A DNA stretch of 45,309 bases, from positions 1 through 45,309 of the IMG/VR virus record IMGVR_UViG_3300013102_000015. One strand, 5' to 3'. Made by a program: the position numbers and the translations under genes. The notes under the pieces are model-generated. The model was given only the letters and a program-made list of their open reading frames with translations. It did no database searches and was not told the DNA's origin. Of the stretch, positions 13,900 through 22,882 are shown in pieces. The DNA comes from a virus. Every line of letters starts with the position of its first letter. Positions within the stretch are counted from its first letter, which is position 1.

Positions 13900-14991
13900 T
13901 TAATTATCTATTCCGCATTGTGCAAATGGTTCGCAATTTTCTTCATACTCGTCATTCTCATTTTTCAAATCAATAGGAGGTAATACTGTTGCTTGTTTTA
14001 GGAAATATGTAGCTGATTTATGCGATCTAAACATAGTTATTGGAAATGTCCATTCTGAAGTATCTTTATCTCCGGGCACATGATGTGAATATTTTTTTTC
14101 TAGATATGTGAATCCGTCAAAATATTGAGGAGTTACCTGAGCTATTTTTATCAGCTTTTTCTCTGATTTTTTCCAACACGTTTTACAATTACCCTCAAAC
14201 CCTTCTAATTCTAATCTAAAGGGCTGCAATTTCCAATATCCGTTTATTTGTTTTTTAGTCATAGGTTTTATTTCTATACACGGATAAATAATTTTATTCT
14301 TTTTTCGGTGTATAGAAACTCTATCTATTTCGTCGGATCTTATGCCTATAGCTAAGTAATAATTAGTTCCCCAGCCTATTGATCTTATGTAAGATTTTAT
14401 AGGATCTGATTTTAGATATTGAGTGCATTTAGGATGGGCGTGATTAAATAATCCATATTTCTGTACTGCTTTTTCAAATAGAGATATATCCCGGGTAGCA
14501 CTTTCAAAATTTACTATTTTATGCCTTACTCCTTTTCCTCTTTCTGGGGCTATTACAGCTTCTACCCATACTATAGGAATGCCCCATTCATCCATACACT
14601 TTTTAATAAATTTTAAAGTCCTTTCATCCTCTTCTCCTGTATTCGCAAATATAAAAACCATATCCCATATACCACTGTACATTATCCAAAGAAAATAAGC
14701 CATCCAGGCAGATGTCTCTCCCCCGCTGAAAGATATAACTACTTTAGGTTTATTAGGAATCATGTGGGTCACTTTATCCCATCCCTCTATTTTTAATCCA
14801 AATCCATAAGATGCTGTAAAATCTTTAGAATAGGTAGAATAAAATATTCTATCACTATGTATAGCATCTATTCTGTAAATAGTTTTTTTATTTTTAAATT
14901 GGAAAAAACTACCATCAGGTAATCTCCTTATTTCTTTAATTTCTCCTTTTTTGAAGTCTAAAGGTCTTAGATTAATATCTTTATATTTCAT
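13900..14991 (-). CDS. PAPS-reductase-like PP-loop ATPase
   Basis: 363 residues. SGGETSA at 89-95 is the PP-loop that binds ATP or PAPS in this superfamily. Downstream come NTGEEDERTLKFI, HPKCTQYLKSDPI near 198-210 and CKTCWKKSEKK near 270-280; the Cys residues recall the metal-binding cysteines of phage PAPS-reductase-like proteins. An extra N-terminal domain of about 80 residues (beta-rich) has no match I can name. In phages these proteins may serve sulfur transfer or nucleotide/nucleobase modification rather than assimilation. It has its own TATCTTTG box and begins the run down to SNF2. Confidence 0.85.
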   Translation of the reverse strand: MKYKDINLRPLDFKKGEIKEIRRLPDGSFFQFKNKKTIYRIDAIHSDRIFYSTYSKDFTASYGFGLKIEGWDKVTHMIPNKPKVVISFSGGETSAWMAYFLWIMYSGIWDMVFIFANTGEEDERTLKFIKKCMDEWGIPIVWVEAVIAPERGKGVRHKIVNFESATRDISLFEKAVQKYGLFNHAHPKCTQYLKSDPIKSYIRSIGWGTNYYLAIGIRSDEIDRVSIHRKKNKIIYPCIEIKPMTKKQINGYWKLQPFRLELEGFEGNCKTCWKKSEKKLIKIAQVTPQYFDGFTYLEKKYSHHVPGDKDTSEWTFPITMFRSHKSATYFLKQATVLPPIDLKNENDEYEENCEPFAQCGIDN

Positions 14992-15014
14992 AAGTATTAA
15001 TTTTAATTATGTAC

Positions 15015-15022
15015 CAAAGATA
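15015..15022 (-). promoter_or_regulatory. Promoter -7 box of the PAPS-reductase-like gene
   Basis: TATCTTTG on the minus strand, 23 nt before the ATG at 14991, with the shared ATAATTAAAA leader. The -33 position is TTTT rather than TTTG, so it may be weaker than the other modules. An A/T tract extends upstream to about 15075. Confidence 0.65.
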
Positions 15023-15073
15023 TAAATAAAAATTGAATATAAAAATTATTTTTATAAAAATTTAAAATTATTT

Positions 15074-15226
15074 TTAAATGTTCTTTCCTTTAGCTATTCC
15101 CTCTAAATAATTAAATAGGATAATTCCTGTCAGTATCATAAATGTTATCCAATCATTTACCAGAAAATAGGCCCCAGTCATATTAATTACAAAGGCTAAT
15201 ATTTCTAAATACTTAAATATTTTCAT
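15074..15226 (-). CDS. Small membrane protein (50 aa)
   Basis: ATG at 15226, TAA at 15074: MKIFKYLEILAFVINMTGAY followed by FLVNDWITFMILTGIILFNY, two hydrophobic helices, and a charged tail (EGIAKGKN). It starts immediately after the primase/helicase stop, in the same direction. Its small size and two helices resemble other small phage membrane proteins; role unknown. Confidence 0.6.
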   Translation of the reverse strand: MKIFKYLEILAFVINMTGAYFLVNDWITFMILTGIILFNYLEGIAKGKNI

Positions 15227-15227
15227 T

Positions 15228-17624
15228 TTAATCTAATTTTCTAACATAATATTTCTGTACCCCATAATGTTTAAAATTTCGGGTAGATTTGGAAGCTTCC
15301 CAATCCGGTAGACTTCTCATAATATCATTATATTCACGAGATTTATACCTGTCCAGATCCTGCTTATTCTTGCCCATGCATTCGGTCCAAATCTCGGCCA
15401 CGCATATGTATTGCCTCTGATATTTTCCTGGAATTCTTAACTCATCATCCTCTGAAAGATAAGACATTCTATCAGTTATGCCCATATCCTCCCATCCTGC
15501 CGGGAGAGGAATATTTAAAAACTTATCGATAATTCCCATACGATCATCAGACTCAGCATGTAAAAGTTGCTCCTTTTGGGCTATTATTTCCGCTTCAGGG
15601 GATAAGATTAACGGCTCATTATTTCGGTACAAATGAACAGCTTCCGCCCATACTTGGTGCAAGAATTCATCATCATTAAATACTTTCAACATCTTAGGAT
15701 TATCTACTACTTTGATATCATGAACATCAATAGGATTAAAACGTCTGTTTTCTGAATCTCTCAGGAAATCCTTTGTATTGGTAGTTCCCCAAAATACGGT
15801 CTGCCTTGGATACGTCTCTGTAGTTCTGCCATACGCAGGTCTAAACTGATCTTCTCTTTTTGTGATGTAATGCTTAATACTCTCCAGATCGGCTTTTTTA
15901 AACCCGGATAGCTCGGCAATCTCCATAAGCCATACCCCGTGAAGCTGCTCCATACTTTCCTTACCGGTCCATCCCATGAAACTATCAGACGCCCATCCTT
16001 TACCTAACCAGTCTATGAATGAAGATTTTCCTGTGCCCTGCGCTTTTCCGCAAAGAACTAAAACCATATCATATTTAACCCCCGGATTATTAACTCTTGC
16101 TACTGATGCTACCAATTGTTTACGTATGGATTCTCTTGTATAAATGTTATCAGGGGCTCCGAATAAGTCAATAAGAAGAGTATCTATTCGGGGATTGCCG
16201 TCCCATTCTAAAGACTTCAGATAATCCCTAATAGGATGAAATGATTGTTTATAAAATTCCAGATTGAGGGCGTCATCAATTTTCAGAGTACCCGTTATTC
16301 CATAAATACACTCAATGTAATTTCGTATACCTGAATAATCTACATTACATATAGGCTCCGGACTATTAATTCTTCTCCAGGGCATTGTAGCAGTGATATA
16401 ATTCTTATTGTCAAATAGATTAAGCCTCAGCTTACCCTTAAGACGGATATCATTACTAAAAATAAGGCTTAAATTCCCGGCAGAACTTAGATAATTTCCT
16501 TTACCGTCTACCTCCAGGTCTGTCATCCAGTCTACACTCTCTTCCTCTATAGCTTCAGAATATAGATCACTATCTTCAAAATCATATTTTGCCTCAGATA
16601 CTCGCTCAGATGCTATAGTTTTACGGGTTTCTTTATCTTCCCTTACCATATCCTCCATAGCAATAAAACTCTTTAGTTTTGATCCTTCCTGAGCATCAAA
16701 ATCCAAATGCCCGAATAGATGAATACGAACTAAATCCCATACATTACAAAGCTTACCGGAGCACGGATCAGTACCGTGGTGAGAATAAGCAAACTTATTA
16801 TCGTAGGTAATAAGTCCGGAAGCAGTAGATCCTTTACAGTATGTATACCTACCGTCAGTAGTAGGAGTATATATTTCCGGAAGGAATTTATCTATAACCT
16901 CTTCAATAGAATAGGTTCTACAGAATGCTCCTATGATACCTTTTTTTAATTCTGGGTCCTCCTGCTTTTTAGCAGCGTTGTATATCTCAGTCATTTTAGC
17001 ATCTGAAGTAGGCCACAAACTGCTATCCTTCCAATCAATATACTGTGCTAAAACTTTATCCGCATCTAGCCAGGGACCATCCTGGTATTGAAAATAATAC
17101 TCTACATCTTTTGGGGTTGAGGCCCAAAACATGAGACGGTTTACATCAAACGTAGTATTATCAAATAAATCAACTCCTATCGTGCCCGCTATTTTACGGG
17201 ATATCGCTACATATTCTTCCGGGCTTACGTCTCTTGATAAGGGCATGATAAGCCTATATCTCGGAGAGTCAGGGGAATGCTTATGCGTGGCATGCAGGAT
17301 AGCAGCATTATCGAACATCATTTCGAAATCATCCCATAAATGAATATGAGCAAAATCTATATCTAATGTTAATAATCTTCTGTGCCCTACAGAGATTATA
17401 TTTCTTTTTCCGCCTACGAGATATCCGCCTACATATCCTCCCACATCCTTTATCCGGTGCTGCTCCTGCTTAGTTGCAGCTATAAATTCTTTAAATGTTT
17501 CGGTAGTAACTACTGGAGTAGCTATTTTTTTTAAGAATTCAGACCAAAGTATGTTCTTATTTTTCCATACTTTACTCTCAGCACTTCTGCCTTCCGCTAT
17601 ATCTATTTTACCATCGTAAATCAT
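15228..17624 (-). CDS. VapE/VirE-type primase-helicase
   Basis: 798 residues. The N-terminal part has LDIDFAH near 96-102 and, further on, FDVNRLMFWASTP, consistent with an archaeo-eukaryotic primase-like (VirE-N/BT4734-like) domain. A middle linker follows. The C-terminal part is a virulence-associated E helicase with Walker A GKAQGTGKSS near 525-534 and LMEIAELSG as the acidic Walker B region, then KREDQFRPAYGR near 595. One protein would therefore prime and unwind DNA at the phage fork. It lies next to DNA polymerase, nine bases apart. Confidence 0.87.
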   Translation of the reverse strand: MIYDGKIDIAEGRSAESKVWKNKNILWSEFLKKIATPVVTTETFKEFIAATKQEQHRIKDVGGYVGGYLVGGKRNIISVGHRRLLTLDIDFAHIHLWDDFEMMFDNAAILHATHKHSPDSPRYRLIMPLSRDVSPEEYVAISRKIAGTIGVDLFDNTTFDVNRLMFWASTPKDVEYYFQYQDGPWLDADKVLAQYIDWKDSSLWPTSDAKMTEIYNAAKKQEDPELKKGIIGAFCRTYSIEEVIDKFLPEIYTPTTDGRYTYCKGSTASGLITYDNKFAYSHHGTDPCSGKLCNVWDLVRIHLFGHLDFDAQEGSKLKSFIAMEDMVREDKETRKTIASERVSEAKYDFEDSDLYSEAIEEESVDWMTDLEVDGKGNYLSSAGNLSLIFSNDIRLKGKLRLNLFDNKNYITATMPWRRINSPEPICNVDYSGIRNYIECIYGITGTLKIDDALNLEFYKQSFHPIRDYLKSLEWDGNPRIDTLLIDLFGAPDNIYTRESIRKQLVASVARVNNPGVKYDMVLVLCGKAQGTGKSSFIDWLGKGWASDSFMGWTGKESMEQLHGVWLMEIAELSGFKKADLESIKHYITKREDQFRPAYGRTTETYPRQTVFWGTTNTKDFLRDSENRRFNPIDVHDIKVVDNPKMLKVFNDDEFLHQVWAEAVHLYRNNEPLILSPEAEIIAQKEQLLHAESDDRMGIIDKFLNIPLPAGWEDMGITDRMSYLSEDDELRIPGKYQRQYICVAEIWTECMGKNKQDLDRYKSREYNDIMRSLPDWEASKSTRNFKHYGVQKYYVRKLD

Positions 17625-17632
17625 AATTATAC

Positions 17633-19855
17633 TTAGTCTTTTTTATAATATTTTGTTAAATATCCGTCAGCCGCCAAAGGTAAACCTTCCGCCCAGGAAA
17701 TAGGCTCACCCATTATATTGCACATAACTCTTAAATCATCTTCAGCATCATATGAGGGAATGTCAGCTACTACCTCATCATGCACGTGCATTGCGATAGC
17801 ATACCCTGCATTATTTAGCCTTTTCATGGAATCCGCCAAAATATCACGAGCAATAGCTTGCACAATATTCTCTACAAGTTTGCCTCCGTAAGTGTCTATA
17901 CGAGTCCATATTTTTTTAACCTGGTCCATACCCCAATAAATTATTTTATCTACTTCCCAGGTTCTTCCGGTTTGGATATCAGTTTTAAGAATTCTATTAA
18001 GTGGAACCCAGCCTGTTAACTCTTCCTTAGTTTCTGGGTCAATACGTTTTATTTCATATTTCATTTCCTTAACAATGGATGGTTTTTGGTAAAATAACGA
18101 TCTTCCTGAAGGAAGAGTAATAGTGAGTACGTTTCCATCATAATTAAATTTTATTCCGCGATAATCTGATATTTGCTCTTTTCTTTTTTTAATCGCTAGA
18201 ATAGCGTTTTTCTCCATATCACTCCATAACTCTACTATATTAGGATTTGCCTCTCTCCAAGCTTTGACAATAGCCTTCATTTCCCTTTTAGAAAGTCCCA
18301 TTTTATCGCCGCCCATTTTTATCATGGCTCCTACTCCTCCCTGATATCCTAGAGCTAATTCCGCTACTTTACCTTTAGCTCTCATATCAATATTAGACCC
18401 GTCATGCTCTACTCCATTTTCATCTATCCATCGAATGGTCTCAATTGGCACACCAAACATTTGAGAAGCCGAAGCCTCATAGATCATACCATGGCTGTTA
18501 AATACTTCTACTCTCCAAGGCTCAGAAGCTAACCAGGCTATTACTCTTGCCTCAATAGCTTTAAAATCTGCAACGGCAAATATATTATCATATTCTGGAA
18601 TAAATGCTGTGCGGACTAATTGAGATAACACGGATCCTATATCGTCATAAGCCAGATATAATCCATTGTAATTCCCAGATCGTACCAACTCCCTGACATA
18701 ATCTATTTCATCAAATCCGGTAATTTTATTCTTTTTCTTAAACTTGTTTTGTGGCAGGTTCTGCAACTGGATAAGCCTACCTGCCCATCGTCCTGTACGA
18801 TTGGCCCCATAAAACTGAAAAAGTCCATGAGCCCTACCGTCATTGCAGGCACAAGCTAACATGGCCATGTATTTCTTAACCGAAGTTTTAGCCAATTTTT
18901 TTCTAAGACTTAAAACTTCATAGGCGGCAGATCCACACCCAGCTTCGTCCATAAGTACTGGTATATCGTCCTTTGTGAGGCTTTTTATTTCTTTTCCCAT
19001 CTGAGAACTCAACCAGGTTTTTAGCTGGGCGGGACTGCCAGGATTAGCTAATCCTGTTAATCTCTTAAGTCTATACATTAAATCTATAGTATTTCTTTCA
19101 TCTATAGCTACGGCATTTTCAGCAAACGTAAGATCTATTTTAATCCCCCTATCATTTATTTCCTGATCTAAAATATACAATTGTTGCTCAGAATCAGGTA
19201 ATTTATATGCAGATAACATTTGTAGCATAGTATACTCAGCATTTACATCCTGCTTACAATATAGTTTATACTTTTCCCATTTTTCAGGATTATGATGTGG
19301 CAAATTACGAGTTCTACCTCCATTAATTTTGGTAGGTTTGACTGGAATAGAGAAATATCTTATTAATGCCTTTCCCTCTGCTTCTTTGGCAGCTTCTCCC
19401 AGGTTTAAAGCTTTAGATACATCTCCCAATGATAGCGGTAATCCACAATAAGCAGCTTTAACCGCTGAACAATGCCACTGTGAAATTGGTACTTTAATCC
19501 CTATTTGCTCAAAACATAACCTTTCAAAGGCCGCATTATGAGCGTGTTTTCTACATGCTTGGGAATACATAAGATATATAAATTCATAGGGTAAATCTTC
19601 TCCACTTGCTAAATCTACAGTTTTAATCACTCCGTCATTTATTTTATAACATACGATCAAAATTTCAAAATCTAAACTCTGAGCATACTTATAAACTCCT
19701 GACTTTGCGATATCCACCGAGCTATAAGTTTCTATATCTATGTAGAGATCTACTTCCTTATCGCTATACATGTGATTAAGATAATCATCAGCATCAAAAT
19801 TTTCCATCGATGCTAAATATTCTTCTAATCCTTCTGTACTATCGTAATAACTCAT
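17633..19855 (-). CDS. polA: Family A DNA polymerase (PolA-type)
   Basis: 740 residues. N-terminal 3'-5' exonuclease with LYIDIETYSS near 37-46 as ExoI. Polymerase motif A ADFKAIEARVIAWL near 428-441, motif B AKGKVAELALGYQGG near 493-507, motif C HVHDEV near 687-692. No 5'-3' exonuclease domain. Motifs are intact, so it should be the replicative polymerase of the phage. It overlaps the upstream 19852-20532 gene by 4 bases and is followed by the primase/helicase, giving the core replication operon. Confidence 0.95.
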   Translation of the reverse strand: MSYYDSTEGLEEYLASMENFDADDYLNHMYSDKEVDLYIDIETYSSVDIAKSGVYKYAQSLDFEILIVCYKINDGVIKTVDLASGEDLPYEFIYLMYSQACRKHAHNAAFERLCFEQIGIKVPISQWHCSAVKAAYCGLPLSLGDVSKALNLGEAAKEAEGKALIRYFSIPVKPTKINGGRTRNLPHHNPEKWEKYKLYCKQDVNAEYTMLQMLSAYKLPDSEQQLYILDQEINDRGIKIDLTFAENAVAIDERNTIDLMYRLKRLTGLANPGSPAQLKTWLSSQMGKEIKSLTKDDIPVLMDEAGCGSAAYEVLSLRKKLAKTSVKKYMAMLACACNDGRAHGLFQFYGANRTGRWAGRLIQLQNLPQNKFKKKNKITGFDEIDYVRELVRSGNYNGLYLAYDDIGSVLSQLVRTAFIPEYDNIFAVADFKAIEARVIAWLASEPWRVEVFNSHGMIYEASASQMFGVPIETIRWIDENGVEHDGSNIDMRAKGKVAELALGYQGGVGAMIKMGGDKMGLSKREMKAIVKAWREANPNIVELWSDMEKNAILAIKKRKEQISDYRGIKFNYDGNVLTITLPSGRSLFYQKPSIVKEMKYEIKRIDPETKEELTGWVPLNRILKTDIQTGRTWEVDKIIYWGMDQVKKIWTRIDTYGGKLVENIVQAIARDILADSMKRLNNAGYAIAMHVHDEVVADIPSYDAEDDLRVMCNIMGEPISWAEGLPLAADGYLTKYYKKD

Positions 19856-20532
19856 ATTAGATCTGAATTATCCTTTACAGGGTTTAAAATTACCGGATTG
19901 ATCACACATGCCTCATGATATAGAGGAAATTCCGATTTGAAAGGCGTTACCAGAATAGGAGCTGACGGTTTATCTACTTTATCCTTATCTTTAGCAGCGT
20001 GAAAGAATTCAAATCGTAGATTAAATAATCCTTCCTCACTTTGTTTAAAGGCTTTAGAAATAGCTGTCATTTGCGGAACTGCTACCCCACATCCTCTGAA
20101 GTGAGTATTACGTTTCTGAACCTTAGTAACATCTATATTATGATCTGTAAGCGCTGGAATAATTGTACTAAAATCAGGAAATTTTTTAAACCCTCTTACC
20201 AGATTATAATCGTCCATAAGATCGTCAAATAATTTGATCTCTCTATCTTTTCCGATGATTCCAGTATAATCTTTTATAAGCACCCCATTACAAACTATAC
20301 CCTCTTTAGAAAATTTAATATTTTTATTCGGAAATACAGTTAAATCCTCAGAGTTAAATACTTTGCCTTCTATATTTTTAATCTGCTCTTTATCCTTGCA
20401 GAAAGTAGACACATCAATATAACATGCCATTTTATTATTAGTAGCCATAAGCTTGCCGTTTAAAACTACAGCATAATGAAGCCAAGGTTTATCCTGGTCG
20501 GTCGATAAAAAGTCTAAGATATTTGGAAACAT
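19852..20532 (-). CDS. Unknown replication-operon protein (possible clamp-like)
   Basis: 226 residues, soluble. The opening (KPWLHYAVVLNGKLMATNNK near 15-34) reads like a clamp-type domain in which a protein checks whether a variable is set, a pattern I associate with sliding-clamp-like phage proteins. The later repeated strand-helix units and the gene's position directly before DNA polymerase, with a 4-base overlap, would fit a processivity factor. This is an inference from pattern and context. No catalytic motif seen. Confidence 0.55.
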   Translation of the reverse strand: MFPNILDFLSTDQDKPWLHYAVVLNGKLMATNNKMACYIDVSTFCKDKEQIKNIEGKVFNSEDLTVFPNKNIKFSKEGIVCNGVLIKDYTGIIGKDREIKLFDDLMDDYNLVRGFKKFPDFSTIIPALTDHNIDVTKVQKRNTHFRGCGVAVPQMTAISKAFKQSEEGLFNLRFEFFHAAKDKDKVDKPSAPILVTPFKSEFPLYHEACVINPVILNPVKDNSDLI

Positions 20533-20543
20533 ATTATAAAATT

Positions 20544-20690
20544 TTAATTATTAATTTCTTTAAGTCCTTTAGAAGTAATAACGTATTGAGTAAACGTTAT
20601 TTTTGAAATTAAACCTAGCCTTTGCAGGTTTAGAATAGTGTAATGGTCCACATACTCATTATTTACGATTTTTAGTAATTCTTTTGCCAT
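20544..20690 (-). CDS. Small HTH-like unknown protein (48 aa)
   Basis: ATG at 20690, TAA at 20544: MAKELLKIVNNEYVDHYTIL then NLQRLGLISKITFTQYVITS, ending with KGLKEINN. The helix-helix-strand pattern (NLQRLGLIS...YVITSKGLKE) is like a minimal winged-helix unit. It starts a few bases after the terminator at 20706-20730 and runs into the clamp-like gene. No promoter box is obvious. Probably real because of its tight position; function unknown. Confidence 0.5.
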   Translation of the reverse strand: MAKELLKIVNNEYVDHYTILNLQRLGLISKITFTQYVITSKGLKEINN

Positions 20691-20705
20691 AAGTAGAGTA
20701 AAAAA

Positions 20706-20730
20706 TCCCAGCCGACAAAGTCAGCCGGGA
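20706..20730 (-). terminator. Hairpin terminator after the tRNA-like gene
   Basis: TCCCAGCCGAC (20706-20716) pairs with GTCAGCCGGGA (20720-20730), 11 pairs with two G-T, loop AAA. Leftward it is followed by TTTTTTA. It would end a transcript coming from the tRNA-like gene at 20957-20813. A further 7-bp hairpin (20777-20783 with 20805-20811) lies between them. Confidence 0.8.
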
Positions 20731-20812
20731 TAAAAACTAATAACCATGAAAACTCAAATTAAACATGAGTTAGGATAAACTCCTGCAATTTTCTGTAGCT
20801 TAACGGAGTTTG

Positions 20813-20957
20813 TGAGAGGGACAGGATTCGAACCTGTATTTAGCCTTACCCATTTACTGGGGTATCGGAGAATCGAGCTCCTCTACTTGTTCCTTGCGTA
20901 CACGCTCAGGCTAACTCTACTTCCTTTTCGGACGTTTACCAATTTCGTCACCCTCTC
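20813..20957 (-). tRNA. tRNA-Leu-like gene with expanded middle (145 nt)
   Basis: On the minus strand: acceptor GAGAGGG (20957-20951) against CCCTCTC (20820-20814), a D arm with GACG, AAATTGGTAAA, CGTC very like tRNA-Leu, and a T arm ACAGG-TTCGAAT-CCTGT. Discriminator A, no encoded CCA. About 93 nt lie between the D and T arms where a tRNA-Leu has about 38. That insert has a 7-bp helix TTAGCCT/AGGCTAA closing three small hairpins and a partial repeat of AAGTAGAG. No canonical anticodon arm is clear; CTCGATT (CGA) is one candidate loop but lacks the usual purine after it. Intron, tandem duplication or tRNA-like RNA are alternatives. Confidence 0.6.
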
Positions 20958-20963
20958 GATTTA

Positions 20964-20989
20964 AAAAGAGGCTAATTAAAGCCTCTTTT
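20964..20989 (-). terminator. Terminator after the DUF2815 gene
   Basis: AAAAGAGGC (20964-20972) pairs with GCCTCTTTT (20981-20989), 8-nt loop, with a T run (TTTTT) on the leftward side. It stands 8 bases after the stop of the 20997 gene. It separates that gene from the tRNA-like gene, which would need readthrough or its own promoter. Confidence 0.8.
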
Positions 20990-20996
20990 GGCATCC

Positions 20997-21551
20997 TTAA
21001 TAAAGATCGTCATCGTCTCCGAAATCCTCTTCGGCTGAAACTCTTCCTCCTCCTAGATGTTCACCGTCTCTAGTCTTCATAAGATTATTTAATCCTAATG
21101 ATACTCCCAAATAAGGCTTTTTGTCTGGATTATAGTAAAATGCATTTACCGAGGCTTTACCATAGCATCCTGAATAAAACTCGTCCGGCTGGATAATTTC
21201 GGTTACCTTTCCAGATTCAGGATCTTTTTCAACTATTCCAGGTTTAGCTTTGGACGATACTCGAATGAACCACATTCCCTCCATTGTAGGATCTCCCGGA
21301 TACTCTTCGTCTCCGTCTCTAAGTTCAGCTACTTTAGCATGTTTAGGAAGTTTAGTAACCCCTAATTTTTCTAATAGAAGATCTTTTTCTGCTTCGATTG
21401 CATCCTCAATAGCTTTTACTGTTTTTTTGTCTTTTTTAGGAATAAGAAGAGATACATTGTATTTTTTCTCGTCTCCTTCTTCCATAGCGGTAGGAACCCA
21501 TACGTTAGCGTAGCTAAATCTTACTTCTCCTGTAATTACTTTTGTTGGCAT
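20997..21551 (-). CDS. DUF2815 protein, probable single-strand DNA-binding role
   Basis: 184 residues. TGEVRFSYANVWVPTA near 7-22, KKYNVSLLIPKKDKKT and a late FYSGCYGKASVNAFYYN segment near 138-154 match DUF2815, an OB-fold type protein encoded beside DUF2800 and PolA in many phages and thought to bind single-stranded DNA. It ends with an acidic tail (EEDFGDDDDLY), like the C-terminal tips of single-strand-binding proteins that recruit partners. It has its own TACATTTG promoter box and ends at a terminator, so it is a single-gene unit, as expected for a protein needed in quantity. Confidence 0.87.
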   Translation of the reverse strand: MPTKVITGEVRFSYANVWVPTAMEEGDEKKYNVSLLIPKKDKKTVKAIEDAIEAEKDLLLEKLGVTKLPKHAKVAELRDGDEEYPGDPTMEGMWFIRVSSKAKPGIVEKDPESGKVTEIIQPDEFYSGCYGKASVNAFYYNPDKKPYLGVSLGLNNLMKTRDGEHLGGGRVSAEEDFGDDDDLY

Positions 21552-21604
21552 AATCTTTAAATTTTTAAATGTTAATAAATTTTAAATGTTGAATAATTCT
21601 TTTA

Positions 21605-21635
21605 CAAATGTAGTTTTTATTTTTTAAATATCAAA
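21605..21635 (-). promoter_or_regulatory. Promoter of the DUF2815 gene
   Basis: TTTG (21635-21632), 19-nt spacer, TACATTTG (21612-21605) on the minus strand. Unlike the other modules the leader is longer (about 50 nt to the ATG at 21551) and lacks the ATGTAATTAAAA sequence. Confidence 0.75.
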
Positions 21636-21664
21636 ATATTTTTTAATAAATTTTTAAAATATTT

Positions 21665-22882
21665 TTATGTAAAATCTCTGATGGCTGATTCAGTGCCCAT
21701 AGATGGACGGCTATCTTTTTCAGAAACCAAAGAAGGTTTCCCAGGTGGCTTAACCCATAATCCTCCTAATACTTCTTTAAACTGGACTTTACCCATTAAT
21801 TTCTCCATAGCTGTAATGCCGTTCAATTTATGAGTGAATATTTGTTTATCCGGGTAAATATTATCCCTAAGAGTTTCTATTACCTTTTCCTGATCCTTCC
21901 AAATTCGGTTAGACCTTCCCTCTACCAGCTTAAGCCCTTTATATGTTTTACCAGATAATGCCTGATCATGCATATACGCATGTACTGAAGTAATCCATTC
22001 TTTTATAACGGGAATTTGTAAATATAACTTAACCATTTCATCATCAGACAGAAGATTATCGGGTTTATCATTATCTGCGAATTCCATTTTAGCAGCTTCT
22101 ATGCTGAATTCATAAAGTGCCCTACATTTAGGTGCTACTTTACAAAATCTACAATGGGATCCGGCTTTTAATTCTCCCTCTCCTTTAAATGCTTTTTGTG
22201 CTAATGGGGCTAGTTCATTTTTTGCCCAATTTAGCAGATCCTCTACTGTGATATCCCAAGTAGAAATATGATCTAACCGGGGTTGTACAATTGTAAGGCG
22301 GATAATATCTATCTCGTGGGTTAAGCTGTATCGCAAATAAGCTCCCAAAGCGTATAATTTTAATTGAGAGTTATCTTCTGCATCTACCTGAACCCCTTTA
22401 CCGTATTTTAAATCCGTTACTTTCAGAATATATGTTTCAGAAGGATTAAGATATTGAGCTGCAACGGGCAAAATAATAGCATCACATGTCCCATATCCTT
22501 CAGGAACGTAAGCGCTAAAATTTACTTTCTCTTCAATTATAAGAGTTCCGCCTTTAGATGCTGCTAATTGTTCTAGAACATAATCCGTATATACTGCTAC
22601 ATGTTCTTCCATATCATCAGTATACAATTCGTGTGATCTTAGTTCAAATAGTTTCGCTTTATACGCCTGATCCGATAATATACCTTGACTTTTTTTAAGC
22701 TCTGTATCTGCAAACTCATGAGCCAAAGTACCCTCTTCTGCATGAACTGAAGTTTTAGAGGGGAATGGGTCTTCCAATCTTGCGGATGGGGTGCACTTAA
22801 GCCATCTACTTGCTCCAGAAGCGGAGAGAAGGGCGTGGGCCCTTTCCCCGTGGTTTATATCTTCTGTAGTTACTTTAGGCAT
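21665..22882 (-). CDS. DUF2800 PD-(D/E)xK nuclease (RecB/Cas4-like)
   Basis: 405 residues. Opening ERAHALLSASGASRWLKCTP near 13-32, HAEEGTLAHEFAD near 47-59, then DLKYGKGV near 157-164, giving the H...D...xK nuclease core; CRFCKVAPKCRAL near 246-258 is the cysteine cluster that, with C30, may hold an iron-sulfur cluster as in Cas4/AddB nucleases. DUF2800 genes accompany DUF2815 and PolA in phage replication modules and probably process DNA ends in recombination. It is the third gene of the operon started by the XRE-like gene, sharing one base with the upstream gene. Confidence 0.87.
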   Translation of the reverse strand: MPKVTTEDINHGERAHALLSASGASRWLKCTPSARLEDPFPSKTSVHAEEGTLAHEFADTELKKSQGILSDQAYKAKLFELRSHELYTDDMEEHVAVYTDYVLEQLAASKGGTLIIEEKVNFSAYVPEGYGTCDAIILPVAAQYLNPSETYILKVTDLKYGKGVQVDAEDNSQLKLYALGAYLRYSLTHEIDIIRLTIVQPRLDHISTWDITVEDLLNWAKNELAPLAQKAFKGEGELKAGSHCRFCKVAPKCRALYEFSIEAAKMEFADNDKPDNLLSDDEMVKLYLQIPVIKEWITSVHAYMHDQALSGKTYKGLKLVEGRSNRIWKDQEKVIETLRDNIYPDKQIFTHKLNGITAMEKLMGKVQFKEVLGGLWVKPPGKPSLVSEKDSRPSMGTESAIRDFT

